A stretch of DNA of 64,000 nt from Bdellovibrio sp. qaytius (GCA_004011035.1 CP025734.1:952001-1016000), one strand, 5' to 3'; positions 8,319 to 16,871 are shown, counted from the stretch's first letter. A program made the numbers and translations. The notes: a model not told the origin generated them from the sequence alone.

Positions 8319-8338
8319 TTCTCCTCGTGAAAGGAGAA
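8319..8338 (+). promoter_or_regulatory. Hairpin sequestering a Shine-Dalgarno sequence
   Basis: TTCTCC (8319-8324) pairs with GGAGAA (8333-8338) across an eight-base loop. The 3' arm is a good ribosome-binding site for the small frame starting at 8344, and the 5' arm is an anti-Shine-Dalgarno sequence. This is the arrangement of translational switches, but six base pairs is short and may be chance. Confidence 0.3.
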
Positions 8339-8343
8339 TCGGA

Positions 8344-8424
8344 ATGCCGAATTTCATAGTGATAATGAAGTATCGACATAAGCGGGTGACTGTTAAACGA
8401 GTTTTAAGTCTAGTAGTTACTTAG
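8344..8424 (+). CDS. Possible 26-residue basic micropeptide
   Basis: A 26-codon frame starts at ATG 8344, seven bases after GGAG, and encodes MPNFIVIMKYRHKRVTVKRV followed by a short hydrophobic tail. It is basic in the middle with hydrophobic ends. Its TAG overlaps the stop of the converging 8421-8867 gene. I recognise no family. The spacing of the ribosome-binding site is good and the site sits in a hairpin arm. A frame this short could be chance. Confidence 0.3.
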   Translation: MPNFIVIMKYRHKRVTVKRVLSLVVT

Positions 8425-8867
8425 CGAAAAGCGCGATGTAATTTAGTTTTCGTTGTGCAAGTTTTCGTTCCATCTGAATTATCGACACAAACTTTTTCTT
8501 CTTGGTAATCGGCAGATTGGCTTTGATATTGGCCATTAGATAAATCATTTAAATCACCACTAACACCGCGACCAGCACCAGCTTTTCCTGGCGGATTCGT
8601 AAAGTGAAAAAGCACGACTAACACTAACGAAAAAACAAAAATCGCAGCCACTGGTAAAATATGGGCTTTAAAGTTAAATTCTTTGGCTTTTAATAAATCA
8701 GAATATTGAGCATCGATCGGCATAACTTCGCGAGAATTCTCGGCGTGTGCCGGAGGCAGATTTTGTTTATTAGCAGGCACATTATAGCTTGGACGCGTCG
8801 GAAAATTTTCAGTCTTTTGCGCTGTCGTAACCAATGGCTTTTTTGTTTTAAAATCTACCTTAGACAT
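8421..8867 (-). CDS. Hypothetical single-pass membrane protein
   Basis: A 148-residue protein I do not recognise. The N-terminal 65 residues are polar and probably cytoplasmic. One membrane helix spans about 69-88 (ILPVAAIFVFSLVLVVLF). The C-terminal part is glycine-, serine- and glutamine-rich, with a cysteine pair in KVCVDNSDGTKTCTTKT that could form a periplasmic disulfide. It stands alone on the minus strand, and no strong ribosome-binding site precedes its ATG. Confidence 0.7.
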   Translation of the reverse strand: MSKVDFKTKKPLVTTAQKTENFPTRPSYNVPANKQNLPPAHAENSREVMPIDAQYSDLLKAKEFNFKAHILPVAAIFVFSLVLVVLFHFTNPPGKAGAGRGVSGDLNDLSNGQYQSQSADYQEEKVCVDNSDGTKTCTTKTKLHRAFR

Positions 8868-8986
8868 GCTTATATATCGGTTGAGCGGACTCTAGTCTTG
8901 AATGACTCATTTTGATGCAATGTTAGCCTATGATTATCAAGAACATTTCATTTGAGAATAGAGCTAAGAGTGGTTAGATTACTCGA

Positions 8987-10426
8987 ATGCAAAATACATA
9001 TCCTACACATCCAGTGTTAATCCAAGGCGGAATGGGCATCGCGGTTTCTGATTGGAAACTTGCAAGAACTGTTGCTCAAAAAGGCCAACTTGGTATCGTT
9101 TCTGGAACCGCAATTAATTCTGTTTTAGTTAGACGTTTACAAGATGGTGATCCACAAGGCGATACACGCCGTGCTTTAAAAGCTTTTCCTTCTCAAGAAA
9201 TTGCTCAGAAAATTTTAGATACTTTTTTTATCGAAGGCGGCCGTCCGAAAACGCAACCTTACAAACGCGCTTTAATGTACGGAATTAACTCTTCAAAAGT
9301 TTTATTGCAGCAAACTGTCGCTGCAGCTTTTGTTGAAGTTTGGTTAGCTCGTGAAGGTCACTCTGGAAAAGTAGGCATAAACTTATTAGAAAAAATCCAA
9401 CTTCCGAACTTAGCTTGTCTTTATGGAGCCATGCTTGCCGGAGTTGATTACGTGATTATGGGAGCGGGAATTCCGCGTGAAATTCCTGGCGCATTAGATA
9501 AATTAAGTGTGAATGAAACAGCTAGTTTAAAAGTCGGTGTCGAAGGCCAGGATGAAGATGCGATCACGTATTTTAATCCTAATGAAGTGATGGAAAATAC
9601 CACGTTAGTTTCACTTAAACGCCCTTACTTTTTTCCGATTGTATCATCTGCAGTACTTGCAAAGAATTTAAAATTAAAATCTACAGGTCGTGTTGATGGT
9701 TTTATTGTAGAGGGCCCTTTAGCTGGTGGCCACAATGCGCCTCCACGTGGACCAATGAAATTAAATGATCTTGGCGAGCCCATCTACGGCGAGCGTGATG
9801 TTGTTAGCCTTGAAGATATGAAAGCGTTAGAGCTTCCATTCTGGATGGCCGGCTACTATGCGACTCCTGAAAAATTAAAAGATGTTCAGGCGCAAGGTGC
9901 TCACGGTATTCAAGTCGGAACTTTATTCGCGTTCTCTGATGAATCGGGTGTTGCTTTAGAACATCGTCAATTTGCGATTGAACAGATTAAAAATAATCCT
10001 CCTCCTGAAGGTGGTTGGATTTTTACTGATCCAAGATCATCACCTACGGGATTTCCGTTTAAAGCGGCGCGCTTTCCAGGAACAATCTCTGAAGAAAAAC
10101 ATTACTTAGCACGTACTCGTATTTGTGATTTAGGTTACCTCCGTCACGCTTACAAAAAAGAAGACGGTACAATCGGTCAACGTTGCCCGGCAGAGCCTGT
10201 AAAAGACTATCTTAAAAAAGGTGGCCTTGAAGAAGACACTGTGGGAAGAAAATGTTTATGCAATGCTTTGATGGCGGATGTGGGCATGGGTCAAATCCAA
10301 GCTAACGGTCAGCCTGAGTTACCTTTATTAACGGCGGGGGATGATTTAAATAACATCGTTCGGATGATTAAACCGGGTAAATCATCGTATTCGGCGACAG
10401 ATGTTATCGATTACCTTCTAGCTTAG
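8987..10426 (+). CDS. Nitronate monooxygenase family flavoprotein
   Basis: The 479-residue protein opens with IQGGMGIAVSDWKLARTVA, the FMN-binding start of the nitronate monooxygenase (formerly 2-nitropropane dioxygenase) TIM barrel. Further barrel motifs are GVDYVIMGAGIPREIP, FIVEGPLAGGHNAP (family GGH signature) and GIQVGTLFAFSDE. Members use FMN and oxygen to oxidise nitronates such as propionate-3-nitronate, though some have other flavin-dependent roles. It is longer than the usual 320-370 residues. The C-terminal 100 residues carry several cysteines (RCPAEP, GRKCLCNALM) and may form an extra module. It is monocistronic and ends at a probable terminator. Confidence 0.85.
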   Translation: MQNTYPTHPVLIQGGMGIAVSDWKLARTVAQKGQLGIVSGTAINSVLVRRLQDGDPQGDTRRALKAFPSQEIAQKILDTFFIEGGRPKTQPYKRALMYGINSSKVLLQQTVAAAFVEVWLAREGHSGKVGINLLEKIQLPNLACLYGAMLAGVDYVIMGAGIPREIPGALDKLSVNETASLKVGVEGQDEDAITYFNPNEVMENTTLVSLKRPYFFPIVSSAVLAKNLKLKSTGRVDGFIVEGPLAGGHNAPPRGPMKLNDLGEPIYGERDVVSLEDMKALELPFWMAGYYATPEKLKDVQAQGAHGIQVGTLFAFSDESGVALEHRQFAIEQIKNNPPPEGGWIFTDPRSSPTGFPFKAARFPGTISEEKHYLARTRICDLGYLRHAYKKEDGTIGQRCPAEPVKDYLKKGGLEEDTVGRKCLCNALMADVGMGQIQANGQPELPLLTAGDDLNNIVRMIKPGKSSYSATDVIDYLLA

Positions 10427-10487
10427 TTTATAATCTTGCTCGCGGCTAACCAGCCTAAAATTTATGGCTTTGTGTTTAAAAAATAGG

Positions 10488-10536
10488 GTAAACATCAGGT
10501 TTACGCTTTGCACAAAGCCCAAGGGCTTGCTTTTTT
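10488..10536 (+). terminator. Hairpins and probable rho-independent terminator after the nitronate monooxygenase gene
   Basis: AAGCCC (10515-10520) and GGGCTT (10523-10528) form a short stem followed by TTTTTT at 10531-10536. Just upstream lie GTAAAC/GTTTAC (10488-10493 and 10499-10504) and the near-palindrome GCTTTGCACAAAGC (10505-10518). The overlapping arms suggest alternative folds, so attenuation ahead of the topoisomerase VI genes is conceivable. Simple termination is the simpler reading. Confidence 0.5.
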
Positions 10537-10598
10537 GATCCAAAAACCCCTTCAATAATGATTGATACCCGATATGTAAGTTATTGAAAGGCCTTGTT

Positions 10599-12257
10599 TT
10601 GAGCAAAATTACGAAAAGTAGTACGGCAGAATATTTCGCGAAAAACCTTCAACAAGTGGGGTTTTCTTCGCCTTTAAAAGCGGTTTTAACGACCCTAAAA
10701 GAAGCGGTAGATAACTCTCTTGATGCCTGTGAAGGTGCCGAAATTCTTCCTGAATTAGAAATTGAAGTTAAAAAAGTTGGTATTGGATCAACAAAAAATA
10801 CCGATTTAATTAAGATTGTCGTTGAAGATAACGGACCCGGAATCGACGCTGATGATTTAGCTAAGGTTTTCGGAGAGTATTTAGCCTCTTCTAAGTTTGG
10901 CCGTGGGCAATGTTCTCGTGGTCAGCAAGGTATCGGTATTTCTGCAGCCACAACTTGGGCGCAGATGACGAATGCTAAGGGCGTTCAAGTAATTTCTAAA
11001 ACAAAATCCATGAAAAAAGCCGTATCAGCGCAAGTTGATGTGGATATCAAAACAAACACTGGAATTGTTCGCAATAAAACGACGTTAGATTGGAAAAAAA
11101 CTAACGGAACTCGCGTAGAATTCTTGATGGATGGCCGCATTCAAATGAATGGTGACGGTGGTCTTTTAACCTATATTGACGGTACTGTTTTAGTTAATCC
11201 GCACTTAACTGTGACTCATAAAATGGGTGATAACGAAAAAACAACTGTAGAGCGCGTTTCAAATGATTCTCCGGAAATTCCAGAAGCTACATTGCCGCAT
11301 CCTCACACGTTTAAATTAGGTGAATTCATCACGCACTCGCATTTATACGGAAAAATCAGCCTTTCTAAGTTCTTAAAGACAGGTTTTTCGCGCATTTCTG
11401 ATCAATCTATTAAAGATTTCGTAAAAAATGGCTTACCAAAAAACTTAGTTGAAAAAACTATTACGACAATGAACGAAGAAGACTTCAAAAAAGCCTTCCA
11501 AGCCGTTCAAGCTACTGAACTAATGGCTCCGTCTACAAAATCAGTATTAACTGTTGGTGAAGACTCTCTTTCAAAATCAATTAATCGCTTAGGCGAAGTG
11601 GATTTCTTCTCGGTTATGACAAGAAAACCTACGATTTGTGACTTTAAACCCGTAGTTGTCGAAGTGGCATTAGCTCGCTTTATCAATCGTGGTTCTGAAG
11701 GCGAACCGGTTCAACTTTTACGTTTTGCCAATCGTGTTCCGTTACAATTTGATAAATCAGGTTGTGCAATCACGTGGGCGATTGAATCTGTGAACTGGAA
11801 ATCTTACGGCTTATCACAACCGAAAGATTCATTACCGCAAGGCCCTTACGTTTTTGCAGTTTCAATCGTTTCACCATTTATTAAATTTAAAAATGCGTCG
11901 AAAGAAACAATCGATGCTTCTGATGAATTAGTTGAAGAAATTCGTCGTGCATTAATGCAAGCCGGACAAAAACTTTCACGTCATATCAAACATGAAATGA
12001 AAGAAGCTGATTTAGAAAGAAAATTAGCTCATATCGAGCAATTTGGACCAATTCTAGTTGAAAAATTAGTTTCAATTTCTGGTGCAAATGCATCGAGAAA
12101 GAAAAAAGCAGAAGAAGGATTACGTAAAATTTTAGGACGTGATTCAGACGATGCGGTTAACCAACTTGAAGAAGCACAAACTAAATTAGCTGCGCAAAAA
12201 CAAAAAGAAGCTAAAAAAATGAGTTCAGCTGACGAAGCTGATAAAGGTTCACAATAA
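10599..12257 (+). CDS. top6B: DNA topoisomerase VI subunit B (GHKL ATPase)
   Basis: The 552-residue protein supplies the ATPase and clamp of a type IIB topoisomerase. The opening (SSTAEYFAKNLQQVGFSS) matches Top6B N-termini. GHKL motifs are EAVDNSLDACE (metal asparagine N39), VEDNGPGI (D77) and the ATP-lid glycines RGQQGIGIS (about 108-116). A transducer stretch FANRVPLQFDKSG follows later. I chose the TTG at 10599 because GAAAGG lies seven bases upstream. A TTG at 10584 is in frame but lacks such a site. The length is close to that of Sulfolobus Top6B. The TAA overlaps the ATG of the A subunit by one base (TAATG), which indicates translational coupling. The family is mostly archaeal and plant. 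Confidence 0.93.
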   Translation: MSKITKSSTAEYFAKNLQQVGFSSPLKAVLTTLKEAVDNSLDACEGAEILPELEIEVKKVGIGSTKNTDLIKIVVEDNGPGIDADDLAKVFGEYLASSKFGRGQCSRGQQGIGISAATTWAQMTNAKGVQVISKTKSMKKAVSAQVDVDIKTNTGIVRNKTTLDWKKTNGTRVEFLMDGRIQMNGDGGLLTYIDGTVLVNPHLTVTHKMGDNEKTTVERVSNDSPEIPEATLPHPHTFKLGEFITHSHLYGKISLSKFLKTGFSRISDQSIKDFVKNGLPKNLVEKTITTMNEEDFKKAFQAVQATELMAPSTKSVLTVGEDSLSKSINRLGEVDFFSVMTRKPTICDFKPVVVEVALARFINRGSEGEPVQLLRFANRVPLQFDKSGCAITWAIESVNWKSYGLSQPKDSLPQGPYVFAVSIVSPFIKFKNASKETIDASDELVEEIRRALMQAGQKLSRHIKHEMKEADLERKLAHIEQFGPILVEKLVSISGANASRKKKAEEGLRKILGRDSDDAVNQLEEAQTKLAAQKQKEAKKMSSADEADKGSQ

Positions 12258-13417
12258 TGGCATTAATTAAAGTTCGTGAATTACGTTTAGATATTCCTAA
12301 AGAAGCAAAAAATCTTGCTGAGAAAATGCTTTCTGATTTAGAAAAATCAAAAAGACCTTACTTAGAAGCTGTTAAAACTTCTTTAGATAATTCAAATTAC
12401 AACTCAAAAGTCGGCTATTTAACTCCGGGTGAAAAAATGGTTCGTACAGAACTTAACGTTTCATCGGTGCAAAAATTAGCGCGCGTTGTTTTTATGTTAG
12501 AAATTTTACTGCGCAATTTAGATATCGGCGCAGTGAATACAAAAAGGGAGCTATACTACATCTGTAAAGGTCTTATTAAAGGTGATGGCAAATACAAACC
12601 TTTAGATTTCGAAGACCAAGATGAATCTGACGGTATTATCGATTTTATCGGTGATATGTTAGAAGTGTATCGTGAAGAATTAAACTGTTACGCCAATGAC
12701 CGTGGTGGACAAACTTACTCGCAACAATTAGTTGTGACTGAAACATTACCAGACGGTGATAAAGCGAACGTCGATTTATCAACGCTTGGAACAACTCCGT
12801 TTCAGCCAAAAAACAGACCGCAATCTTTAAAACTTAAAGCTAAAAAGAAAATCGATTTCTGCTTAGTTGTCGAATCAGAAGGTACGGCCGGTACCCTTCA
12901 ATCAATGGGTTTCACAAAACGTAACAACTGTATCTTGATGGGTGCTCAAGGGGTTCCATCAAATGGTGTTCGTGGTTGGTGTAAACTGATCGAAAACCAA
13001 TTAGATGTTCCGATGTATTTCTTCGGAGATCTGGATGCGTACACGATGCAAAATATCTTTCGTACATTAAAAGCTGGATCTGCAGCCTCTTTAATCCGTA
13101 ACGGAGATTTCTCGGCACCGAACGTAAGATTCTTAGGAGTGTTACCAGGTGACGTGAAAAAATATGATCTTCCACATTACAAAGTTAAAGAATCTGATCC
13201 TGCAGAAGCAAGACAGCTTAAAAAAGCCAAAGATGCTTTAGAGAACGATCCATTCTTCCGTGATAAAAAGAATAAAGAGTTGTCTGATATCTTACGCTGG
13301 TTAATTAAAGAAAAGATTCGTTGCGAGCAACAAAGTTACTTCTCTGTTGATCCAAGAGATCCGATCAAGACTGAGAAAATCATTCTTGAAAAGATCAGAC
13401 GCGGCGACTACGTATAG
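12257..13417 (+). CDS. top6A: DNA topoisomerase VI subunit A (Spo11-like)
   Basis: The 386-residue protein is the DNA-cleaving subunit. The winged-helix CAP domain carries the catalytic tyrosine in NTKRELYYICKG (Y100/Y101, the second being the Spo11-equivalent position). The TOPRIM domain shows the glutamate E206 in LVVESEGT and the metal pair D258 and D260 in FFGDLDAYT. The motif QGVPSNGVRGW corresponds to the family's G-Q-P stretch. With subunit B it should form an A2B2 enzyme that passes one duplex through another using ATP. All catalytic residues are present, so the gene looks functional. It overlaps top6B by one base and ends five bases before a strong terminator. Confidence 0.93.
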   Translation: MALIKVRELRLDIPKEAKNLAEKMLSDLEKSKRPYLEAVKTSLDNSNYNSKVGYLTPGEKMVRTELNVSSVQKLARVVFMLEILLRNLDIGAVNTKRELYYICKGLIKGDGKYKPLDFEDQDESDGIIDFIGDMLEVYREELNCYANDRGGQTYSQQLVVTETLPDGDKANVDLSTLGTTPFQPKNRPQSLKLKAKKKIDFCLVVESEGTAGTLQSMGFTKRNNCILMGAQGVPSNGVRGWCKLIENQLDVPMYFFGDLDAYTMQNIFRTLKAGSAASLIRNGDFSAPNVRFLGVLPGDVKKYDLPHYKVKESDPAEARQLKKAKDALENDPFFRDKKNKELSDILRWLIKEKIRCEQQSYFSVDPRDPIKTEKIILEKIRRGDYV

Positions 13418-13421
13418 CCAC

Positions 13422-13453
13422 AAAAGCCAGGTGATGAACCTGGCTTTTTTTTT
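13422..13453 (+). terminator. Strong rho-independent terminator of the topoisomerase VI operon
   Basis: AAAAGCCAGGT (13422-13432) and ACCTGGCTTTT (13438-13448) form a perfect 11-bp stem with loop GATGA, followed by T residues to 13453. It closes the top6B-top6A pair. Confidence 0.92.
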
Positions 13454-13468
13454 GTCTCATTCTGAGAC
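13454..13468. repeat. Inverted repeat GTCTCA-N3-TGAGAC, copy 1
   Basis: GTCTCATTCTGAGAC is a perfect 6-3-6 inverted repeat directly after the top6 terminator and about 170 bases upstream of the next gene. Closely similar elements lie at 39625-39641 and 51740-51756. It may be a protein-binding site, but this is not shown. Confidence 0.4.
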
Positions 13469-13520
13469 GATTCTTTAATTACGTTTTGTTTAGCAATTTT
13501 ACAGTCATTGGCAATTCACG

Positions 13521-13551
13521 CGCTTTTTAATAATTCGTATTGGTAAAAGCG
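13521..13551. repeat. Inverted repeat upstream of the envelope protein gene
   Basis: CGCTTTT (13521-13527) is inverted as AAAAGCG (13545-13551) across 17 bases, within the 218-base gap before the gene at 13636. No convincing promoter boxes are visible. The function is unknown. Confidence 0.25.
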
Positions 13552-13635
13552 ATCCATTCATTTTGATGAGACTTTTTATGGTTTAAACGTTGCAAACTAG
13601 GCTTTGTTCGCAACTCACCAAAAAAAGGCAAAGCA

Positions 13636-14697
13636 ATGAAAGCAAAAATCTTATTACCAGTTGTTCTTATGTTAGCAGTCACTTTAGTAAATCACGCTCC
13701 AGTCTTTGCTCAAGAGGTGCCTACAGAAAAGTCCACAGATATGTTAGCTGAAATCCAAAAATCAAGATTCAATCAAGCTTTAAATAAGATTGGAATTGCA
13801 GATATTTCTATCGAAGGCGAAGCCAACTTTAAATACAACACGGGCGGAGAAGAGCATGGCATCGACACCGATGGTCCAGAAGTCGTGCTTGGTGTTCAAT
13901 CAACAAACAAAGCCATCCGTGCTGAAATTGCATTAGCATTTCAGGAATTAATTTCTATAGATAAAAATAAACTTTCAAAGCCTATGGATTGGAATGCTTT
14001 CTTAAAAGAAGCAAAGATCATTATCGATAAAGATCCAAGCACAGGCCGTATCTTTACAACGATTATCGGAAAACAAACTTTATCAACGAGTTCAAACGAT
14101 TCAGTTATGCCAATCGATGATAACGGACCCTTAAAGGCGTTAACAGAAGTTCCGGGCGCTTATGCGATTCAATTTCAACTTGATAAAGAAGCTTTGAAAG
14201 TTATTGATAGTCTTATCGTATCAGGTTTCACGACAGGTAAAGGCAGTGAAGATGCAGGATTAGAACCAAACACAACAGGCGGAATGGTTGTTATTTCAAA
14301 AAAATTATCTGATTCTTTAATTTTAAATGGTTCATTGACTCGCATTAATCACGAAGGCGCGCCAGAGACGCGTATTAATTGGGGAGCCGTTTATACGAAC
14401 GAAAGACACGGGTACTCTGTATTTTTCAATCAAGCGATTTTTAAACATAACCCTTTATATCCAGAGTCTTCGACAATTTATACTCTTGGAGCCACAAAAC
14501 AAATCGGCGAAAAAGGAACAGCGACAGTTGAAGCCACTGGCGGAGCTGTTCGTCAGTTTGCTTTAGGTTACACACACCAAATTTCTAAAAAAACATTATT
14601 AGGAGTTGGTGTTAGAAAAACAATTTGCACACCAATGGCTCAAGACGCAGGAACTTGCGGTGTACGTTACGAAGCTTTACTTAAACGTCAGTTTTAA
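13636..14697 (+). CDS. Exported, probably outer-membrane beta-barrel protein
   Basis: The 353-residue protein starts with a clear signal peptide (MKAKILLPVVLMLAVTLVNH, likely cut after VFA near residue 25). The second half alternates polar and hydrophobic residues (SLILNGSLTRINHE, RINWGAVYTNERHGYSVFF, KTLLGVGVRK) and ends LLKRQF with a terminal aromatic, as in outer-membrane barrels. The middle (about 55-190) looks globular. I recognise no family. It is monocistronic with terminators on both sides. Confidence 0.65.
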   Translation: MKAKILLPVVLMLAVTLVNHAPVFAQEVPTEKSTDMLAEIQKSRFNQALNKIGIADISIEGEANFKYNTGGEEHGIDTDGPEVVLGVQSTNKAIRAEIALAFQELISIDKNKLSKPMDWNAFLKEAKIIIDKDPSTGRIFTTIIGKQTLSTSSNDSVMPIDDNGPLKALTEVPGAYAIQFQLDKEALKVIDSLIVSGFTTGKGSEDAGLEPNTTGGMVVISKKLSDSLILNGSLTRINHEGAPETRINWGAVYTNERHGYSVFFNQAIFKHNPLYPESSTIYTLGATKQIGEKGTATVEATGGAVRQFALGYTHQISKKTLLGVGVRKTICTPMAQDAGTCGVRYEALLKRQF

Positions 14698-14732
14698 GGC
14701 ACTCAAGTGCAGGATGCGTAGCTCGACTAAAG

Positions 14733-14766
14733 AAAAAGCCAGGGTTCACCTGGCTTTTTTATTTTT
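14733..14766. terminator. Bidirectional terminator between convergent genes
   Basis: AAAAAGCCAGG (14733-14743) and CCTGGCTTTTT (14749-14759) form an 11-bp stem around GTTCA. T-rich sequence follows on the plus side and the A-run on the other arm gives a T-run on the minus strand. It serves the gene ending at 14697 and probably the one whose stop is at 14765. Confidence 0.88.
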
Positions 14767-16654
14767 AGTTGAAATCCTGCTTTACTTTAGAGGCAGGGAG
14801 TAAATGACCGTCTTTCACGTATTGTCCACGATCGGGAGCAGCAGTAGCTTTTGACTTATTGTCGTAGCTGATTGTGACTAACGAATTTTTCATTGGATCG
14901 TAATTTAATTTACGATCAACTTTAACATAACAGCTAGCTACAAAATCTTCGTCCATTTTAAAATGTTCCATCATTTTATTACGGCGCTCTAATAATTTAG
15001 CCTGAGCTAAAACGACTTCTGCAGAGCTTAAGCCTGAAGAAACCAGGGCAGCCTTAATTTGATCCGGAGAAATTTGGCAAAGTTTACGAGTCATCCATTG
15101 TGCGTCTGATAATTTGATTCTTGAAAATGCTTTTGCATATTCTAATTCAGCGATACCAGATAAAGAGATTCTCTCTTCGCTATCGTGTGAAGAACGATCG
15201 TTGTTGTTATTGTCTTGGTAAACTGTCGACACTTCCCATTTCATGTCTTCGATCGTTGAACCAGAACGTGCAGCACCAGTGGCATGACCTAAACCAGAAC
15301 CCGCATCACCAAAGGCAATACGAAGTCTTTTTTGGCCTTTAGAATCTTTTACCGCTAATAAACGTAAATTATCTTTACGCACATCGAAGTTTCCTGTCCA
15401 AGCCGCTAAAACGATTAAGCCACGGATTTCTTTGAAATCACTGTAGTTGAAATCATCTGGTACCCATGGACCAAGTTCATCACCCATAGCTGGATCATCT
15501 TTTAAAGTTAAAGTTGATGGACCAAAAACAAATTGTGAAATTTGTGATTCAAAGTTTGTATCAATCACATCTTCAGTAAATGTTTTATCAAATGGTCTTT
15601 TAAATAGACGGGCCTGAGCTGTTTTTCCGTCAACAAATGAACCATCTTTCATTCTTAATCCACTGATGAAATCAAATGGATTTTCATATTCTTGAATCGC
15701 GCGTGTAGTGACAGGAACTGCAACAACTGTAATTTTAATATTTGTAGGCGCACGTGAATTGAATTCAGTGATAACTTTACGGTCATAATTAACCACTACG
15801 TTATCAAAATAGTTCAAGTGGGGAGCCACTAAACCTAAAGCACGGTAGATACGAGTGTTAAACGGACCCGAATATCTTTCGTTACCGAATTTGATTTTGT
15901 AATCTGTTTTACCGCAAGTGATTTGAAAACCGGCGTGTACGCCGAACCCACGTTTTGCTTTTAAGTATTTACATCCATCAGTCACATTGACGTCTTTAAA
16001 TCTATAGTCTTGGTGAAAATCAATTTTTGAAATATCTTTTTCCTGATAAACTTCATCGCGCACATATTTTAAATCAGGGTCCTGACCTTTATAGTTTTCA
16101 GAAACACTTGGTGTTGATAAAAAGCGCGATAAGTAAACCGGAAATTTAAAAAACTCATAATGGTTTTTGACCGGCTCTATGTAATTTAAAACAACTGCAC
16201 GAGAAACCTGTGCGATCTGATATTGAGCTTCATCAACTTTAATTTCGCCGCGTCTCCAGCGGTTGTAAACTTCAACGATATATTCTGCTGCATCTTTTAA
16301 TCCACCAGTTGTGAAATCAAATTTATTAAAAGGCTCTTTGGCCTCTAAACCTACAACGTATTGTTCAGTCTCTGGAAAGTCTGAGTCTTTACGTTTTTTA
16401 TATTCAGCTAAAAAGGCCTTCGCATCTTGTTCGATTTGGTTGATGTCAGCTTGATTGTTTAAATCAAATTTACGAAGCTTCACTTCGCGGGCATTGATAG
16501 TCGCTTTGTCAAAGAAGTAGGCCTCATTAAGCTTTGCACGCCCATAGGTTGAACTCGGTTCACGTTCTGCCACGGGTTTAGCAGTACAGCCTGCAGTGAT
16601 AGTGTAAAGAGCCAATAAACAGATTGAGAGGGTTGTCTTAATAGTTTGATTCAT
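14765..16654 (-). CDS. Lipoprotein with a HipA-like kinase-fold signature
   Basis: This 629-residue protein has a signal peptide and lipobox (ITAGC, cysteine about residue 23), so it should sit in the periplasm or outer membrane. I do not recognise a named family. The region 240-470 resembles HipA/PI3K-like kinase folds: a possible ATP-lysine strand (DYKIKFGNERYSG), a helix with RIYRALGLVAPH, the loop WTGNFDVRKDN (W419-N429) matching GN-D-x-x-x-x-N of HipA-type catalytic loops, and FGDAGSGLG (D450) in the position of the metal-binding DxG. The kinase reading is inference from these motifs only. A lipid-anchored exported kinase would be unusual because ATP is scarce there. It is divergent from the subtilase gene. 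Confidence 0.6.
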   Translation of the reverse strand: MNQTIKTTLSICLLALYTITAGCTAKPVAEREPSSTYGRAKLNEAYFFDKATINAREVKLRKFDLNNQADINQIEQDAKAFLAEYKKRKDSDFPETEQYVVGLEAKEPFNKFDFTTGGLKDAAEYIVEVYNRWRRGEIKVDEAQYQIAQVSRAVVLNYIEPVKNHYEFFKFPVYLSRFLSTPSVSENYKGQDPDLKYVRDEVYQEKDISKIDFHQDYRFKDVNVTDGCKYLKAKRGFGVHAGFQITCGKTDYKIKFGNERYSGPFNTRIYRALGLVAPHLNYFDNVVVNYDRKVITEFNSRAPTNIKITVVAVPVTTRAIQEYENPFDFISGLRMKDGSFVDGKTAQARLFKRPFDKTFTEDVIDTNFESQISQFVFGPSTLTLKDDPAMGDELGPWVPDDFNYSDFKEIRGLIVLAAWTGNFDVRKDNLRLLAVKDSKGQKRLRIAFGDAGSGLGHATGAARSGSTIEDMKWEVSTVYQDNNNNDRSSHDSEERISLSGIAELEYAKAFSRIKLSDAQWMTRKLCQISPDQIKAALVSSGLSSAEVVLAQAKLLERRNKMMEHFKMDEDFVASCYVKVDRKLNYDPMKNSLVTISYDNKSKATAAPDRGQYVKDGHLLPASKVKQDFN

Positions 16655-16667
16655 ATAGGTTGCATCG

Positions 16668-16710
16668 GCCTGTATACTGAAACTCTTGACTTAACAGGCT
16701 AAAGTTTAGC
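16668..16710. promoter_or_regulatory. Nested inverted repeats between divergent lipoprotein genes
   Basis: GCCTGT (16668-16673) is inverted as ACAGGC (16694-16699), and GCTAAA-G-TTTAGC (16698-16710) is a perfect 13-base inverted repeat. They lie 14-56 bases upstream of the kinase-like lipoprotein start, in the 217-base divergent region shared with the subtilase gene. They may be an operator for one or both genes. The rest of the region shows nothing clear. Confidence 0.3.
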
Positions 16711-16871
16711 ATTAAGCCTAGCTAACTGACTAAACATATGACATATAAACGTTCCATGAAAACCGCTCAAATCAGGGCTTCGAGGCACTTTCTAGGCTTA
16801 TGGCCAAAAAGGCTCTGAAAAATTGGCGCTTATCTTGTATATAAAGTCCTAATTGTTCGTTTGGGGGAAAA

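Noticed and set aside
8275-8338. CRISPR-like or mobile-element repeats near 8.3 kb
   Set aside because: There are only isolated hairpins, with no repeat-spacer periodicity, terminal repeats or transposase. The same holds for the rest of the window.
8086-8379. 97-codon minus-strand frame across the HNH gene end
   Set aside because: It is antisense to the well-supported HNH domain and contains no motif, so it is a shadow of that gene.
10427-10598. A riboswitch before the topoisomerase VI genes
   Set aside because: The inverted repeats are short and their arms overlap, and they can be explained by a terminator of the upstream gene. No known aptamer pattern was recognised.
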